NCBI GenBank assembly: GCA_963669155.1
Contig: OZ022583.1
Location: 1,890,025 to 1,954,024 of the forward strand
From: Arbacia lixula
Taxonomy: Eukaryota; Echinodermata; Echinoidea; Arbacioida; Arbaciidae
DNA: 64,000 nt
Reading direction: 5' to 3'
This document shows positions 11,682 to 25,152 of this stretch, piece after piece. The notes below the pieces were generated by a model that made no database searches, was not told the DNA's origin, and worked only from the letters and a program-made list of their open reading frames with translations. Made by a program: the position numbers and the translations under genes. Within the stretch, counting starts at the first letter, position 1. Every line of letters begins with the position of its first letter.

Positions 11682-14600
11682 ATGTCTTTCTACGCCATGC
11701 TTGAAAGCAAGTACAAGCCAGTACCACAAAATGGGCAGATCGAGACTCTCAACTTTCTGGAAGCAAGCAGGCTGTCTATTCTTCCACTTTTAGGTAAGTT
11801 CAACCAAGGATATGCATGGCATTGAACAAGGTTTGATGCCGCCACTTAATATTCATGATTAACAGCTGCTCTCAACAATATGATGCATATGCGATTGCGC
11901 CACGTTCACCTGGATTTAATAATAGGTCACCGTCATACACATTCCTATACATGCATACATTTCAGCTTTAGCTGCTGAACTTTTAATTTTGTCACTAAGT
12001 GCTTATTATGTAGGTAATAAGGACAAGTGAATACAAAATTTGATACTTTTTGAGATGGAAATACTAGCTTGGGCGCGGCTGGGCACATTTTTCATGTTAC
12101 TTGTGTGAAAGGAAAATATCTGTAAGCAACGTTTCATGCAATTTTTTAAGCAGCTATGATATCATAGGTATACTATTACATGTCACAACTGCGCAAACAT
12201 ATGGGGTGAGGATATTTCCCCAAATTCTTCTGCGCATCTGATTTTGTTTACATGTCAAATCCAGGCAAAAATTATCCAGAGAATCAGCGGCTTTGAACAT
12301 GAGGGATCAAAGAGAACATCTTTGTTTGTCACTAGAAGGAGAATACAATGAATCTGCATTAATTAAACAGCAGCTGGATATCCATTAGTGAAACATCCTT
12401 GATTCAACGTTAAATTTAACTCCTTGAGTGCCACAAAAATGTTAAGCCTTGATTTGCGAACTTTACATTGTTGCTGTTTATATTCTGCAAATTACCTTCA
12501 GTCAATTAGTAGCATAATTTATTTGGGGTATAAGCACTCGCCGACTTTTGTTCCAATTCTAGCAACAAGGTAAAGAAAGTTAGCAAGGAATGCCCGACTT
12601 CTATCAATCCCTGATCTGAACTGCTACTGTGATAGTTTTAGGTCAAGATATGATTACCATGAGTTTCTACAGTAACTTGCTGATTTCCAGAGTGCATATA
12701 AATACCTGAAAAGTTATTCCCCTGGCCATTATGCTAAAGCATAATTGTTGCGTCCACAATGCCAGTCACTCGGTAAAGCGCATAATTACCCTAAAGGGTA
12801 GCCTTTTTGCAGCTCAAAAAAAATAGCATTGTTTCAAAATCAATACAATGGAAAAGGGAAGAAAATACTGTACTTGATTTTCCTTCACAATGTTACAACT
12901 GGAAACTTATTTTAAGCAGAATTACATCATTAGATTGTTAAACTCAGTAGCTCCTGTAGCCTAGAGACTAAGTCTGAAATACTGCACGTCATGGCTCTCC
13001 ACATCGCAGTGATGTGTTGATGCAAGCAAAGTCCCAAAACACTGGCCAGTGCAATACAATAAAAGAATGTAGACTGTGGTCGCTATGAAACGGGTGTAAG
13101 CAAGGATGATATTTTACTTAGTGAAGTTATGAATGTATGGATGTGAGATGTCATACACTTCACTGTCATGTTATGCTGCTGATCCATGTAGCTCCATGAC
13201 TTTTGAAAAATGGCTTTACAGTACAACCTTTAAAGTAGAACACCATTGATTTTAAATAGCCTATATTTTGGTATCATATGAAAAATGATAGTGTAGGGTA
13301 CCTAAATATTGACTTTTCCAACCACTCCGATCGAACAGAACGGAGTAACCCTGCATCAAAAATTACAATTTTACTACGTCATAATTCTTTATTATCGACT
13401 CTCCGGAACGCTGTCAAAATGATGACGTCATTCGTTGAACATGATCTGCAACTGAGCTAGCTAGCTACACTCGCACACATAGCTTTTGAACACAATTCCA
13501 ACCAGTGATTGACTCCAAACTTGCTCCAAAGTAAAGCCAACATGTCGGGAAAGACACTAGACCTTGACATCGACATTGAAGAGGATGATTCAGATGAATC
13601 TTCTTTCAAGAGTGATATTGATGATGGTTTTTATACATTGCTGAATATGAAACGGTATCATCTCTAAACGCTTTACGATGTCATTACCACAGTCATCAGA
13701 ATCTGATGCTTGTAAGTCTTTGTGATACCTGTCCAAACTCAAGGGATCATTGAGAATCATGGCAGCCAATTCCTACCTTGTACCCAATCATACACCTGGG
13801 TTGTGTACACTCCAGCTCAAAGGAATTGGCATAGGGAAAGGGAAAGGGAAGAAAGGGAAGGAGCTGCAGTTTTAAACTGTGGTATATTTTGTCCAGTTCA
13901 GCATGAAACACGATGCTTTAGCCTAAAAAGCATCATGTTTCATGTTGAACTAGACGAAATATACCGTGATTTAAAACTGCGGCTCATTCCCTTTCTTCCC
14001 TTTCCCTTTCCCTATGCCAATTCCTTTGAGCTGTAGTGTAGATTAAGTGTTTTTGCTGAAGTACACAAACACCATGGATTGGCTTGACCCTGGGCTGGAA
14101 CCTCTAGATCTTCAGTCACAGGTTATACTGTTTGACATTCAACAAATTGACACAATATCCCTTCGATGTTTGCTTCCTTTAGATATGCTGGGCAAGAATA
14201 CCTTTGCCATGGTCAGGATAGATGTGAATGGAAACATTACGGTAAGGAAAACCGTTCTTTAGTAGACTTGGGTAACCCTCTCAGTTCCTTTGCCAATAAT
14301 CTGTGTTGTAATTAACGTGGGATTATTATTGGATGGTACTGATTATGTAAGGGATCGAAGTGATTATGGGAACGGGAGCCATAACCGTGGCAGACTACGT
14401 TTCTTCAATGACCACAGGTCCTGTTCTTGTGTGATTTGAGGATCGCAGGAATGAATAATCTTGAAATTATAATAATATTAAAATCAAACAAGATCCAGAC
14501 CATTGATGATGGCAAAACGAGTATGCCAAAATTAAGAGTCCTGTAATCTGTACCATTTTTAGTCATCAAAGGAGATCCAGACTTTTGACGGTGATAAAAT

Positions 14601-17009
14601 CGAGCTACCATTATTACTAGTCCTGTAATCTTCATCACTATCCCTTTCCTCCAACAAAGTTAATTGTTTTGATGTACATGAATGCATAATGCAAACATTT
14701 ATTTACAGCCTATATGTGACAAAATTTATTTGACAAGGCTTGCTCAAAACTGAAGTACTAGTATAATTTGCATGTGCAGTAATGTGTCTCCACAGAACAA
14801 ACTATTTGTGTGCAGCAAATTAACCAAAACAAAAAATCCACCTGTAGGATCTTACTGAGATTACAAATAAGTATAGAAGTGAACTGCTTCATGTTCCCCA
14901 CCGTTAATAGATTGTCACATTGTCATTATGCATTCTGGATTGCCTGTAAAATACCATTTGAAAGGGCATTTCTACTCATGGAGCTTTATAGCTCAATGCT
15001 CTCATGTACTTGCTCTCTCACACAAAGAGATAGCAACAAGGAAACTGCAATCAACAAGAAGTGCCTCTTGAAATGTGCTTCTCTGATCACATAAATTTTA
15101 TGTAAATTACTTGTTTCACTGCAAACTGCAAACACAACCCGTGAAGCTGTTGTCGTTCATCTAACGAAACAAATTGTACCGGCTAGTATCAATGTGTTTT
15201 GAAAGTATGTTTATATCCTGACAAAATATCCTATAAACGCACCTTCATGCTTTCATTCAAAGAGGCAGGAACAAGAAACTGCAAGTGCCTCTTGAAACCA
15301 GCTTCTCTGATTGCACTGCATTTATTAAAACAACTCATTTCACATAACTACATCCACTCGTGAAGTAGTCTTGCATAGATCTAACAAAAGAAGTTATTTG
15401 TGTATTCACATTTTTCTCTATAGAAATTAAGAAAGAAGTATGATGAGAACCCAGAGGACTTTCACACATTAGTCAAGATCATAGAGTATGAGCGCGATAA
15501 TGACTTGACCAACCAGAGCAACTCAGCAACAGACGCACTCCTCTGGTTAACAAGGTATGGAATTTAATTTGATTTCTGTCATGTTTTAACCAACCATTCA
15601 ACACAATCAAAAGTTGTCAGATAGAATTTTTATATTGAGCTATTACGAAAAATTATTTTTCATGAAAAAAATGGAAAGAGCCGCTAAGAATCATGAGTAT
15701 GCTCATTATCTGCCCCTTTAACATCATATAACATACACTATAAACAAAATATAATTTAGGGTAAAACTTATGGGAGTATTGGCGACAACTTGTGATCAGC
15801 ATTTGGAAGGGAGATGAAAAAATGTGTCATAAATTTTGCAGGCTACTTCTATTCATGGGTAATCCAGCATGTGGAAACACAAGGATACAGTCTAGGTGAC
15901 CTGGAGCCATATTCATGAAACCTTGTTAGCCTTGTAAGTTACACAAAAATGCATGCAGCTGAATGCATTCTAGTAACAAAGCAGGCTTACTGTAGTAAGG
16001 TTTCCTGAATATGTCTCCTAGTATCCTAGATACCTTATACGTTGTACGATGTAGATTAATTGTAACTACCATGGAAATGGCCAGTGAGCTTTATTGTATT
16101 ATAGCTGTTACCATAGCAACAAATGTAATTGGACAGCAGTGATTTAAGTGAAAAATCTGAAGGATAGTAATAAATACTGATAATTTCCCTTAAATGTGTA
16201 TTTTTACTCTGAAGGGGACTTCACTTCATCTGCCTCTTCATCACAAATCTATCGAACGATGCGAGTGAGAGTGAGGACATCAAACCATGTATATCCCAGG
16301 CATATGAGAGCTCTCTGAAACAGCATCATGGATGGATCATTCAGAAAGCTGTTCAGGTACATGTAACCTTATGTAACTTTTCTTTAACATTAATGTCTTA
16401 TTCAGAGCAAGTTTTATGAGATGTGATCAATGTGTTGGATTTGCCAGCATCAACACAAGAGTATAATAGATCTATATTTATGCTTTATCCAATTAATTTT
16501 TATTTAAATTAATCTTTTGTGTCATGTTTTTTTTTTCATATGCATTTGTACCCTTGCCATAGAGAAAAATATTGATGTTCATGTTGTGTTGTGAGCTTAA
16601 CAGTACGCATCTTGAGAAGTTGTCTATGCATGGATCGGTCTATACAATTATTTTGAAAAATCATATGCTGACTACTTCATGTAATTGTAGAATTACAATA
16701 TAGCTTCATATTCGTTGCAGAAATATGAGCTGAAAATTAATTCTTGAGACATTGCCAAGAGGATAACAGCCACAGTAGCAGTGCCTGATGAAGCATAATG
16801 CCTGTTTTTTTGTATCATGTCTCGATCAGGTGGCGTTTTTAGCACTACCATACCGCAAGGATCTACTGGCTATGCTCAGAAGAGATGCCAGCGAGGACTC
16901 GTTTCGGAACGAGGTCCAGAAGTACCAGGCAATACTCCAGCAACATGTCAAGGCTATCCAGGATATGTATACCTCCTGGGGTTTGGACCCCAAACCTCTT
17001 ACCACGTAG
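11682..17009 (+). CDS. GLTP: Glycolipid transfer protein (GLTP), complete, five coding exons
   Basis: Exons 11682-11793, 14183-14241, 15424-15554, 16215-16356, 16830-17009; phases 1, 0, 2, 0; 207 aa (human GLTP is 209). The protein moves glycosphingolipids between membranes in the cytosol using an all-helical two-layer fold. Family residues present: Asp51, Asn55 and Lys58 in RIDVNGNITK (headgroup-binding Asp48/Asn52/Lys55 of human), Trp98 in ALLWLTRGLHF (human Trp96, stacks on the sugar) and His139 in QHHGWIIQK (human His140). The first exon (MSFYAMLESKYKPVPQNGQI) has its ATG 8 nt after the acceptor, so the leader must be on an upstream exon. The FFAT-like FFDCL segment of the vertebrate protein is PLLDML here. 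Introns hold several MITEs. It is divergent from TCHP, with a Penelope-like element between. Confidence 0.93.
13806..14040. mobile_element. Inverted-repeat MITE, family B, full copy in GLTP intron 1
   Basis: Left end TACACTCCAGCTCAAAGGA and right end TCCTTTGAGCTGTAGTGTA are inverted copies. Pairing continues through GGGAAAGGGAAGAAAGGGAA, the TATA(TTTTGTCC) block and GTTCAGCATGAAACA up to a 6-nt centre AGCCTA. About 235 bp, non-coding. Confidence 0.85.
15903..16018. mobile_element. Inverted-repeat MITE, family C, in GLTP intron 3
   Basis: GGAGCCATATTCATGAAACC at the left pairs with GGTTTCCTGAATATGTCTCC at the right. Related copies are at 59178-59287 and, one-sided, near 41288-41340. Confidence 0.7.
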
Positions 17010-17183
17010 TCTTTCTTTTGTGTGTGTGGGCTGTCATGGGGAAAGAAAGTATTAAAACCTCTAAACCTCTCTGCATTGCAGGCTGTTGGAAATCAATATC
17101 CTATTCACAAGTTGATATGAGAAATTGAAACATAGCTGATTTTAATGGCAGTTGAAAGCAGATTGGCAGAGGTATGAAGGGGT

Positions 17184-17672
17184 TTAAAGGGGAAGTTCAC
17201 CCTGAAATTATTTTGGTTTCAATAAAAAGAGACAAATGAAAGAAACATATGAGTGAAGGTTTGACGAAAATCAGTCAAAGGAAAAGAAAGTTATTTGATA
17301 TTAAAGTTTTGATTTTGTGACGTCACGTGCGAGGTGCTCTCCCTTAAGTCGATAAATTGCTTTTTTTTCTTTTTTTTTGACAACGGAATGATTTTTTTCG
17401 TACAGGTATGTGTGTAAAAACATATTTCTGATAATGTATCAAATGCACGAGTAAAAGGATGCATATCTTTGTGAGAAAATGCACATTTTCGAAAAAAATT
17501 GTACACAACATATGGGAGTGCACCTCGCATGTGACGTCACAAAATCAAACCTTAAAATCCAATAACTTTCTTTTCCTTTGATTGATTTTCGTCAAACCTT
17601 CACTCATATGTTTCTTTCATTTGTCTCTTTTTATTGAAACCAAAATAATTTCAGGGTGAACTTCCCCTTTAA
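17184..17672. mobile_element. Inverted-repeat MITE, family D, full copy, TTAA ends
   Basis: Starts TTAAAGGGGAAGTTCACCC and ends GGGTGAACTTCCCCTTTAA. The two arms are nearly perfect inverted copies for about 150 bp, including GTGACGTCAC and GCGAGGTGC blocks. It sits just after the GLTP stop codon, so it may form part of the GLTP 3' end. A half copy occurs in CDC45 (48486-48650). Confidence 0.88.
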
Positions 17673-18846
17673 GTGTTCGTGAGCTAGGGTTATTTATACC
17701 GCATTTCGTAGTGCATTGGTTACGATATGAGGCCTTACATTTCTACTTACTGAAAGTATGCAAATTACTGTGATTTGCAAAGATATTCCACCAAATTGTT
17801 ATGTCAATGAAAGTGATATGTGACTTCCGATACATGTATTTGAATTGGTATAGTGTAATTGATGTAATATATGTAACTTAAGTATAGAGAGCATGACATT
17901 CCTCTTTAAGTGTTCCATATAAGGGCAGTCTGTACAAGATAATGTGGTGCTAGACATCAAATAAACTTCAGATAAACTTCAGCTCTATGGGAATTGTATA
18001 CTGTATACGCCATATATTTCGCGAGTGTAATTTTTCGCGAAGCAGGACTTCACAACAATTTTGCGAGTGGTTAAATTTGTGATCGTTGAGTACTAGTACT
18101 AGTAGTACATGTGCTCGAGCATGTCGTATTCATAATTTCGCGTGTTAAATTCGCAAATAGTCCAGATTTGCGAGAATTCACGAAAATAAAAAAATCTGCG
18201 AAATACATGGCATGTACTATGAATTATGAGAAAAAATCACATGTGGCACTTCCAAAGCTAATGTCATCCAATGATATTCATGCTCATGAAAGGTGCAGAA
18301 GGTTAATTGTTATAATTTTTTTTTTTTACATAGGGATTCGAAATTGACTTGCTTTATTAAGTATGAATCATAAAGGGTACATGTTGGTCTCCTCGCCCTT
18401 CATCTCATTTCCTATTTAAGAATATTTTTGGTATAGGGTTTGGGGTTAGGATTAGGATTAACATGCTTCAAGTTAAGGTCAGTGGTTGTACAGTAGGCAA
18501 TGCCTTGGACTAGAATTAGGTGTATAGCCCATGTTACTTAATCCTCCATGTCCTATATGAAATGCTTGTGAATGGGATTAGTGTGCATTATACATGTAGG
18601 TGAATAAATGCACACCTGCTAAACTATATGTTGTACTTATAAGCATAGTGTGGATGTACATGTTTGTTGAAGTTGGGGTGTCATTGATAACCATAGTGCT
18701 TTGATACGTTTTAAGCAAAGTTCATGCTGTATGATGGTGCAATATTTGGATTACTTAATGAAATCACTCATATGTGCGTGTTGGACATTGTGAGTGTATA
18801 TTGATTCAGGTATATGTTATCTGTGGCATCAACAGTCAAGGAGGTG

Positions 18847-19150
18847 TTAAAGGGAATGTACTTGGAAGACAAATAGCCTTAAAAAAGTGATCCAGAGCAA
18901 TCTTCTTGCCATTGGTCTTAACATTCATGTATTGTCCATTTTAGAAACTTGCTGAAAGTTATTTGCCCTCAAATGATCCACATTTTCCACAATTAGTGAT
19001 TAAATCACAATCTAAATCTCAACATGTTCAGGCCAAACATTTTGAAGATTTGTGATTTAATCACCAATTACTCCAAATTTGGATCATTTGCGGCAAAAAA
19101 CTTTTTTCTTTTTCTTTTTTTGTCTTCCCAGTCCTGTATATTCCCTTTAA
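18847..19150. mobile_element. Inverted-repeat MITE, family A, second copy
   Basis: Starts TTAAAGGGAATGTAC and ends TATTCCCTTTAA. The interior matches 9135-9505 (AGCAATCTTCTTGCC, TGTCCATTTTAGAAACTTG, TTGCCCTCAAATGATC). Confidence 0.85.
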
Positions 19151-19995
19151 AAGCATATTTCGAATGGGACTGGAGTACATGTATATGATTATTTGTCTAT
19201 AATATATACACATACAGCAAGTATTAAAAAAGCAGCAGTGATGCGTTGAGCACGAGTAATACCCCGCTGAGTGTTGCAACACCGTAATGTAGACCTTGTC
19301 GCTACGATGCGTGGTATTTTCAACATAAAACAGAAAAATTGTCACTCTGCCTGAAGAAGTTCTTGAAGCTATAATTGTGAGATTTCATACAAGTTAATGT
19401 ATACTGATCTTCCATGGCAAATTTTATAATATTTTGCAAATGGGCTAGCCTGTCTTTTAACAGTGTTGAGCATTTTACCCCATGAGGATTCTTTTTTTCT
19501 TCATGGGGGGGGGGCTCTGTTTTTTTTTAGCATGGAGGTAAATCTGCCTCCGCAATGAACTCTTTCTGTGATATCCTTTTATTCCATGGACAAAGAAGAT
19601 TATTAATGCTCAGAAAATGAACTGGGCATAAAGAAGTGGAATGGAGACCTTTTTATCAGCAGGAAGTGGGGTTTTAGGATTACATAATAAAGGAAGATAT
19701 CAAGGGGTCTATAATCCCTACTGGTACTTGAGAATAAACAACAGACTGGTTTTAATCTGTGTAAATATGCATGCAAGATGCTCTACATAGTTTGCAGCAT
19801 TTAACCTGCTCAGTCCCATTGGTATGAATCTATGTTTTAAATGACATGGAAATGTCACAGTTCGGTACTGAGAGGGTTAAACTGAGTACAAATCGGAATC
19901 AGTGGGTCTGAAATTGTAAAGACTAGCTCCCATACTGTAGTGTACAGTCCTGACATTAATTGGAAAGTCAAGGTGCTAGTCTTATCTTCCACACT

Positions 19996-20099
19996 CATCA
20001 CGTTTCATGCTGAACTGGACAAAATATACCGCTGTTTAAAACTGCGGCACCTTCCCTTTCTTCCCTTTCCCTATGCCAATTCCTTTGAGCTGTAGTGTA
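19996..20099. mobile_element. MITE family B, right half only
   Basis: Matches the right arm of 13806-14040 (GTTTCATGCTGAACTGGAC, TTAAAACTGCGGC, CCTATGCCAATTCCTTTGAG, GTAGTGTA); the left arm is missing. Confidence 0.75.
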
Positions 20100-20459
20100 G
20101 TTGAAGTTAAAAGTGTGGGAACAAACTCCCCTGTGTCATTTGTTATTCAGGTACTGTGACTATCATGCCTCAGAGATTTTAAATTCAGACTTTTACCTCT
20201 AGCTTTTTATCAAACGTGCAATTCCTTCAAATTTGATGTGTGTTTTATTGTACATGTATTTGTGGGTGTATTAATCCTTCAATGTCACCAGTAGCAGTAT
20301 ATCTTTTGTGACTTATGGGTATTTGAGTAGAACTATTCAGTTGAGTTGAAAAAGAAGGTCACACTATTATCAGGAATTGTTGCGTGTCAGTGATACCGTC
20401 ACAGACAAACACTAATCAAACAAGTTGGGATTATAATAATAAGTTGCCTGTATCATAGT

Positions 20460-20680
20460 CTAGGTTCCAGGCTGTTTGGCATTATCAATCAAAACTTCAA
20501 TATTTAATAGATGGGTCTGGCTGCAATAGACTAATTATTCTCAATTCCGTCTCTGGCTCGCCCGGAATAGACTGAGAATAGAAAGAGAATGATACAGTGA
20601 CTAGTCTTAGAGTACTAGACTCTATTTGTCAGTTGGAATCAGAAATGTCTAACAGCCTGGATATCAGGCTACCTGTATGA
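20460..20680. mobile_element. Probable short inverted-repeat element
   Basis: CTAGGTTCCAGGCTGTTTGG on the left is roughly inverted in AATGTCTAACAGCCTGGA on the right, with other internal complementary blocks (ACTGAGAATAG / CTATTCTC-like). The limits are approximate. Confidence 0.4.
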
Positions 20681-22201
20681 TGGATATTGGCAGAGCTTGA
20701 GTTTTCTACCCATTGAACTCTTGCACTATGATGCTTCAGTGAGATTCTGTTCATAAAAGCTTAATCCCACAGGCTATCAAAAAAGAAAAGTATAATAAGT
20801 GTGAAACAATGAAGTATGTATGATGTCCCACCAGTATATTTTCATGTGTGTTTTGTATCTATTTTCTTTGTTTATGATGTGTAAATTGATACAAAATGGT
20901 AAATTTCTGGGTCCAGGTCACCATGGCAATGTGTTGCTCTGGTATTATGTAATTTGACATCATGTCATGAATTCTTTGAGTAAGTCATACCGCGTGCAGT
21001 TGGATATAGAAACAAAATTATTCTTTAGAAGCATTCACCATCCATATTGGTCTTCTGTCATTGCAGAGGTGCATTCATTGTAATGGTTTCCTCCTGTAAT
21101 GTCATTATGTAATGTCGCATAATATTTCATCTCGAACCAGACACAAAGTGAGACTGTACAGTTGTGCCTGAGATCAATGTCACAGCTGATTGCAATCTAT
21201 TGCAGTCAGACTGCAGTCAATGTATGGAGCTGATTGCATTTGATTGCAATTACTGTGCATTTGATCTCAGGATCCACTGTACAGCATGCTATTGGATGTG
21301 TATGTGTCATTTTGTGTAGGAGTAATCAATACCCCGTCCATATTGGTCGTGTGTCATTGCAGAGATTCATGAGTGAGCCCTCCAGTATTATAGATGCACA
21401 ATGTCAAACAAGTCAATGGAGTCTTTTCTGGCTTGGTAACTGAAGGAGTGAACTTTGCTATATATTTGGTTCTTCTCTTTCATTTCTCTATTTATTGACC
21501 TGACCGGGTATGCATGATTTGAGCAGGGGTCGAGGGTCACCAGTGCATGAAATACGCTGTGCTTGCCACACCAGTGAGGTTCAGGAAGTGAGGTGCACTG
21601 AACCTCTCATGGAAATGGCACTTGTTCTAATTACCGTATTGTTATTGACCCATATTCACAACTTTGGTTTAACTTAGACTAACTTTATAGGGCCAAAATA
21701 AATCATCTGATGCTGTCGCAAAATCATTGATTTTCATCACAGAATCACAATACTGGGTGATTGGAATTACCGGTATTTGCTGTAATTATCATCATGTGGA
21801 CAAACTCGATATACCATAGTGATTCCAAGAACAAAATTGATGCTATAAGTCAGAAAGGGGGGACATTTGGCGGTCTTGGTGGGGTAATATGTGCGAGAGG
21901 CGGAATTTTTTTTTGAACATTTAGGTTCATGAAGATGATCACTAAGAATGACTTGCAATGGAAGAGTGTGGCAAGCAACGTTTATGATCAGAGATATCCT
22001 GGACTACTCCAGAAGACTGTATTGATGTCTATGGCGACGAGTGTGATGATGGTAAAAGTAATGATGACAATTACTTGTAATCATTGAAACTTATTACTTT
22101 ATTATATTGTATCCCTACCGTCGTTATTCCTCCAACACCTACTTACATACCAATCCTGCTCTATCGTGTCTATTTCCTATAGAAACGATGAGAGTAGTGG
22201 T

Positions 22202-22264
22202 ATTTCACTGGTGATGCAAGCACCTCCCACCTAGATGGGAGGTGCTTGCATCGCCAGTGAAATT
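22202..22264. repeat. 63-nt hairpin, 28-bp arms, 6-nt loop
   Basis: Arms 22202-22229 and 22236-22263 (end within one base) are inverted copies with one mismatch (GGTGATG versus CATCGCC) around the loop CCTAGA. Each arm contains GCAAGCACCTCCCA or its complement. No similar sequence was noticed elsewhere in the window. Confidence 0.75.
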
Positions 22265-25152
22265 GAATCAATATTGAATCAATAATGATATATCATGGTG
22301 ATTTATTTGGCATCTCATAAAGTTAGTCCAGGTTTAATCCACTGTTAGTGTTAAACCTCTGTTTAGAATACGGGTCATTGTCATTGTCATTGAGGCTGTG
22401 TGCTTGTTCTTGATACATGTCTCTCAGCACTTTTTTGCTAGCCTCGTTTTCATACCTTTGTACGTGTGGACCAACCATTGATACAAAAACAGAATTTTAA
22501 TGCTTGTTATGAGCAATTATTTACTTTCAGTTGATACCTTTAACTGTATTGTAGTGAGTCATGATATGCATACTGTGCGTGTCAGTATTTAAATAGTTTT
22601 TGATGTATGTTCAGTTTTAACAAATATGTTTTCACAAAAATTCTACCACCCTCATGTGATCATAATTCTACAAGTTTTTTTATGGTGTAATTCTCATATT
22701 GTGTGCAATCAAGCCAGATATATTGTGGCAATGAATCAGGGTGCCTTGCTTTAACATGTTTGATTAATTTATGTTGATTTATGATGTGTGTTGGCATTAT
22801 ATAGGCTTGTTCAGTGATGGATGATATTCATTGTTTTATACCGGTAATGTAAAATTGTCTTTTTTATGTGTTGCTCTCGATAATGCTAATACGGCATTTG
22901 ATAATGTTCGCATCGTATTGGTTGTGTAGTTGAGTTGATGTTATGCTAGAATTTATTCCAATTTTATTCCATAAGAATGCTATGTCAATACATTCCAATA
23001 TGTATCAATATATTTGACAAAGTATTATTGTTATATCACCAGCTGATATTAAGATATAAGACAGACATAATTTTTATTGTGGTGGCTATGACAATTAGCT
23101 TAACAATCCCATTTAAGTACAGCTTATGATTACATGTACTTTTAGTCATGTTTTGACAAAATAAAATTTTACCTGTAGAAAGAAATTTATGTTGCTATAA
23201 AGAAAAAAGAGTGACCTCTTAATCATATTAGTGCTATTTTATTGGAATCATAACTCCCAATAACATGATTGTATACATTGAATAAATGAGTATACATGTA
23301 GGAGGAAGTTGGAAATTAATACTTTCTATACTTCAGTAAGAGAAAACTACCTAATAAATGAGTTACAATAATTTGGTAAAAACTCATTCTAATACAGATA
23401 CATCATATGTTGGTAATATTTGAAACCAAATTGATATGTATGTCATTCATTTTGCCTATTGCAGCTTTCTTACCGTTCATTTTATATCTCATTTTACATA
23501 CCGCATCTCATTTGATCATCATGTTGTTTACTATTCATGTTAATATTATGTAACAAATTATTCAATGAACGCCACTATGTATCAACTCTTTATGTTTAAA
23601 TCGACTAACTGATTTGTTTTCAATAAGTAAATTCTGATATATTGAGTGTAGTCCTAGATATGTTAATATCATTTGGTTGATATCACAACCAATTATTGCA
23701 GGTCGATCAAGAATTAAGATGAACAAATCATTATCTGATGTGCATGAACATGTGAGCAATTTGGTGTGGTTTCGTACTCAAATCTTGGGGTCTTGCCATA
23801 AATGATCTTCCATTGATTAGCACAAGACTACTTTTGAAAATTTGACAGTATATATCATTGTTCACTGTGAAATGTAAAAGTTAATGTGCACATGATTTCA
23901 TTATGATTGTTCATTATAAATATTGAATACTGTATTATGCTTGTTATAAAAGTGAATGCGGTACACCTCAATGGAATTTGACTCAAATATGGTAAATGTT
24001 CAATGATCAAGCTCAGATAATGTAAAAGAAATATATGCATGCAGTGTTTTAAGTAGAAAAAAATGAAGTAGAGGGTTGATGTAGTAGACCCGATTGAGAC
24101 ATGTTTCATGCAGAGTCTAATATATTAATATATTTGATAGTGCTTTTCTTAATACTTATAGGCCAATAGAAAATTATTAATAATTATGTAAAATTTCAAT
24201 TCATTGTCTATTTTCAGGGAGATTCCCCAGTATGCGATAATTTCCTTATTAAAAGAGATTGCTAGCCTTAACATGATACATGTACAATTGACCAGTTTAC
24301 TAACATATTCAAATTTTATGCATACCAGTTTAACAAAGGTTGCCCCTGACAACAGAAAAGCTTGCCCGAAGTTTGCCCAACATAGCAACAACTAATGTAT
24401 GCAAAGTAGATTCCAAGTACTGAAATACCATTGTTAGGTACAGGTTAATGGAATAACTCATTACTAGGCACTGAGAAAAGAAACATCCATAAACTTGACT
24501 ACATTAGTACATGTATATAAACCGGTCTAGTGAATAAACTTGGGAAAATTAGTGAGACAGATAGCTCATAGCTCGAAAAAATCATGCATCGTAATGAAGT
24601 TATGATTTTTTAGAATCATGATTACTAGTACTAGCACGGATTCCTGATTGTTAACTGTCATGGGAAATGCTACTAGTCAGCAATGACGAACTACGGAATT
24701 GTAGTTGCATGTCTGTACCTTACATAATGGGACAATACCCTGACTATCACTCGTGCACCTTGCACTTACAGCAAATGGTTGCAGATCTAATGATAACATA
24801 TTCTTTAACCTTGGTTCAATGAGAGTATTTCACTTAATTTTTTTTGTTTAGTAAGAATTCGATTTATCATGAGTGTTTCATTGACCTTTCATGGCATTGA
24901 AACCATTGATGAAGATTATGAATTCCTGACAAGATACTTGTACAATGTATTTGTATTTAACGGAGGGTGTGATGGGTAACTTGATCGTTATAAGTGGTGA
25001 TGCGTGTATGGACAGAATCAATTTTTACAAAATCAATTTATATTGTGAATGATTGTTTTTGCAATAAAACTGAAGTGGACGACACAAGACAAACAAAGGA
25101 CTCACTGTGTGGTTCATTTGAGCTGTCCTGCGCCGGGCCAAGGCCTCAGTGT

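Larger units (their letters stand above)
17673..25152. other. Intergenic stretch between GLTP and the EGF/CUB gene
   Basis: AT-rich DNA with no recognisable exon. Notable items are listed separately (MITEs at 18847, 19996 and 20460; hairpin at 22202). An AATAAA at about 17960 could serve a long GLTP 3' UTR, but this is unproven. Confidence 0.5.
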
